A stretch of 6,774 bases of DNA, from assembly GCA_023264075.1 (NCBI GenBank), contig JALQTG010000193.1, forward strand, positions 1-6,774, written 5' to 3'. Below the pieces are notes generated by a model. The model was not told the origin of the DNA, did no database searches, and saw only the letters and a program-made list of their open reading frames with translations. Made by a program: the position numbers and the translations under genes. Below, in pieces: positions 6,108 to 6,774 of the stretch; the first letter of the stretch is position 1; each line of letters starts with the position of its first letter. The DNA is from Crocinitomicaceae bacterium. GTDB taxonomy: Bacteria; Bacteroidota; Bacteroidia; Flavobacteriales_D; Crocinitomicaceae.

Positions 6108-6774
6108 CTAAAAAGCTACTACAACAGCATATTGAACGTCTGACTTGCCTGAATTAAACTTCGGCAAATTGGAAATAGCCGTTTGCAAAGCTGCTTCGTG
6201 AGTAGGATGAATATTCCCGTTCAAATTGCTCCGAACCACCTTTCCTTTTGAATTTACAGTAAGAGTAATCGTAGCCTTTTTATCATAACTCCCAGCATCA
6301 GGAACTTGAATTGCACGTAACTTATCTTTAAAATACGTGCACAGAGCACCATCTCCTCCAGGGTAAGTAGGGAAACTACTTGTCAACTTCCCGTCGGGGT
6401 CAAATTTTGAAGAAATCGATACCTTCTTTGGGGCGATTACAGAAAGTGAAATCTCCTTGTCTTGTTTTTCAACCACCGTTTTTTCAACTGGCGTGGTAAC
6501 TGGAACAACTTCCACCACATCAATATTGTTGTCATTAACCGGACTTTCAAGCTGAAAGTCGCTCTCAATGAATACTATGGCTGATTCTTCTGCGACAATG
6601 TTATTTGAAGTGCTCGATACAATTCGATCAGTGGACGTTTTCTCATTCAATGTCTCCCTATCTCCTACTAATTCTTCAGGGTCAATTGGAACCTCCTCTT
6701 TAACCATAGACGCTTCATCCGTGGAATTTTCAGCTATCTCTATGGTTTCTGTTGTGGTTAACTCGTTATATAAG
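6108..6774 (-). CDS. TonB C-terminal-domain protein, N-terminus beyond window
   Basis: The gene runs leftward and ends at TAG (6108-6110). The frame stays open to the right edge, upstream of the Met codon at 6705-6707, adding at least 22 residues ('LYNELTTTETIEIAENSTDEAS'), so that Met is probably internal and the true start is outside. Numbered from that Met, residues 1-90 are a low-complexity, Glu/Asp/Thr/Val-rich linker. Residues 112-199 resemble a TonB C-terminal domain: 'FPTYPGGDGALCTYFKDKL' (112-130), the strand 'KATITLTVNSKGKVV' (144-158), 'AALQTAISNLPKFNSGK' (172-188) and the final strand 'YAVVVAF'. TonB-like proteins transmit energy to outer-membrane receptors, but many Bacteroidota proteins carry this domain in other settings. 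Without the N-terminus, membrane anchoring cannot be judged. It converges on the DUF58 gene, with 62 nt between the stops and no clear terminator there. Confidence 0.8.
   Translation of the reverse strand, partial: LYNELTTTETIEIAENSTDEASMVKEEVPIDPEELVGDRETLNEKTSTDRIVSSTSNNIVAEESAIVFIESDFQLESPVNDNNIDVVEVVPVTTPVEKTVVEKQDKEISLSVIAPKKVSISSKFDPDGKLTSSFPTYPGGDGALCTYFKDKLRAIQVPDAGSYDKKATITLTVNSKGKVVRSNLNGNIHPTHEAALQTAISNLPKFNSGKSDVQYAVVVAF

Overview
The window looks like chromosomal DNA from a member of the Bacteroidota, most likely a flavobacterium-like lineage. This rests on four observations: AT-rich sequence; translation starts preceded by A-rich stretches with no Shine-Dalgarno; promoter-like sites of the Bacteroidota form TTG-N19-TAnnTTTG; and Bacteroidota-style protein families (a lipoprotein with acidic residues after the lipobox Cys, a 'YPGG' TonB-C-like domain, a DUF58 protein of the 'LLAKQVVEGFITGLHKSPFHGFS' type). 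The genus cannot be fixed from the sequence alone.

Layout. Positions 1-211 hold no gene I can support, but they carry a near-ideal promoter (152-181). It drives a two-gene unit: a 280-residue lipoprotein (212-1054) and, 2 nt later, a 161-residue secreted protein (1057-1542). A hairpin terminator (1570-1599) closes this unit. A second promoter-like site (1697-1726) precedes the classic translation cluster thrS-infC-rpmI-rplT (1755-4956): threonyl-tRNA synthetase, initiation factor IF-3, and ribosomal proteins L35 and L20. A strong rho-independent terminator (4981-5016) closes that operon. Next is a DUF58 / von Willebrand A-like protein whose start is ambiguous. A promoter-like site lies inside the longest possible reading frame, pointing to an internal ATG at 5128. 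On the opposite strand, running in from the right edge, is the C-terminal part of a TonB-C-domain protein (6108-6774) with an acidic linker.

Functionally, the core is ordinary: thrS, infC, rpmI and rplT together supply tRNA charging, translation initiation and 50S assembly, in their widely conserved order. The flanks are less well understood: an uncharacterised pair of exported proteins upstream, and cell-envelope or unknown-function genes downstream. I found no mobile element, CRISPR array, tRNA or rRNA gene, and no clear new biological system. The points most worth checking are the exported gene pair, the possibly leaderless DUF58 start, and the structured rpmI-rplT spacer.
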